Notes under the pieces: model-generated
The model's database searches: none
What the model was told of the DNA's origin: nothing
The model's input: the letters and a program-made list of their open reading frames with translations, nothing else
Program-made: the position numbers and the translations under genes
Shown: positions 42,255 through 42,500 of the stretch, piece by piece
How positions within the stretch are numbered: the stretch's first letter is position 1
How the letters are laid out: every line of letters begins with the position of its first letter
Source of the DNA: Botryococcus braunii
Taxonomy: Eukaryota; Chlorophyta; Trebouxiophyceae
Assembly (NCBI GenBank): GCA_002005505.1
Contig: MVGU01001755.1
Span: 1-42,500 of the forward strand
Direction: 5' to 3'
Length of the DNA stretch: 42,500 nucleotides

Positions 42255-42394
42255 CGATATTCTCTCACGCAGCCCACATGCACAAGCATAGCATGATATC
42301 AGTGAGAGCAATACTCCGGCAGGTCTCAGACAGGTCTTTCAGCGATTCCCACTGAATAGGACTCCAGGCAACTTCGATAGAAAGCTCCAACTGT
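42255..42394 (-). CDS. Host gene exon C (likely last coding exon)
   Basis: A 140-bp exon between acceptor cgttcctcag (AG at 42396-42395) and donor atatcg|gtaagg. One frame is open through it, reading QLELSIEVAWSPIQWESLKD and then LSETCRSIALTDIM, and ends in TGA. The single difference from the spliced copy in this exon falls at a codon third position and is synonymous (AAA/AAG, Lys), which fits a coding history. The protein is not recognised. From 42397 to the window end lies probable intron. Confidence 0.5.
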
Positions 42395-42500
42395 CTGAGG
42401 AACGAACTGCCGATCTGCCCCTCCTAGCTTGATCGCGCGTTACACACAATCACAGGTCACCGCAGAAAGGTGTACTTTATCACCACACCCTAACTGTGTG

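Overview
The window is eukaryotic nuclear DNA dominated by retrotransposons and simple repeats. There is no prokaryotic gene organisation. Its content is an L1-type LINE, Ty1/copia elements, one Ty3/gypsy element with a chromodomain, spliceosomal GT-AG introns, and dinucleotide tracts up to about 350 bp. A chromodomain gypsy together with abundant copia elements and L1-like LINEs suggests a plant-lineage genome (green alga, charophyte or early land plant). That placement is an inference with low confidence.

Left part (1-17733). A minus-strand LINE occupies 1-1983: a frameshifted ORF1 and the endonuclease end of ORF2, which leaves the window. From about 4.4 to 8.2 kb the plus strand carries isolated exons, two of them Tudor-like with matching splice phase, spread between (GC/TG)n, (CT)n and (AC)n tracts. 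A solo LTR with perfect 5-bp target duplications lies at 9004-10001 (minus). The last two coding exons of a minus-strand host gene lie at 12.07-12.32 kb, next to six tandem copies of a ~238-bp exon-like unit (12460-13831). A 184-bp foldback element, minisatellites and a long AC tract follow.

Middle and right (17734-41456). Five LTR retrotransposons appear nested inside one another. Copia-1 (5' LTR at 17734) is interrupted in gag by a minus-strand copia (18945 onward). That element is interrupted by copia-2 (5' LTR at 21709). Copia-2's 3' LTR is interrupted at 28557 by copia-3. Copia-3's pol is interrupted by a gypsy element (32459-39801). The gypsy and copia-2 LTR pairs are about 99% identical, so these insertions are recent. 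The plus-strand copia elements share a primer-binding site matching the internal anticodon/D-arm half of initiator tRNA-Met, as in Drosophila copia. Their LTRs contain a 130-140 bp direct repeat.

Right edge (41457-42500). The minus strand holds a host gene segment with two clean GT-AG introns (105 and 109 bp). Directly beside it, in the same orientation, is an almost identical copy in which both introns are precisely missing. This processed copy abuts the broken end of copia-3.
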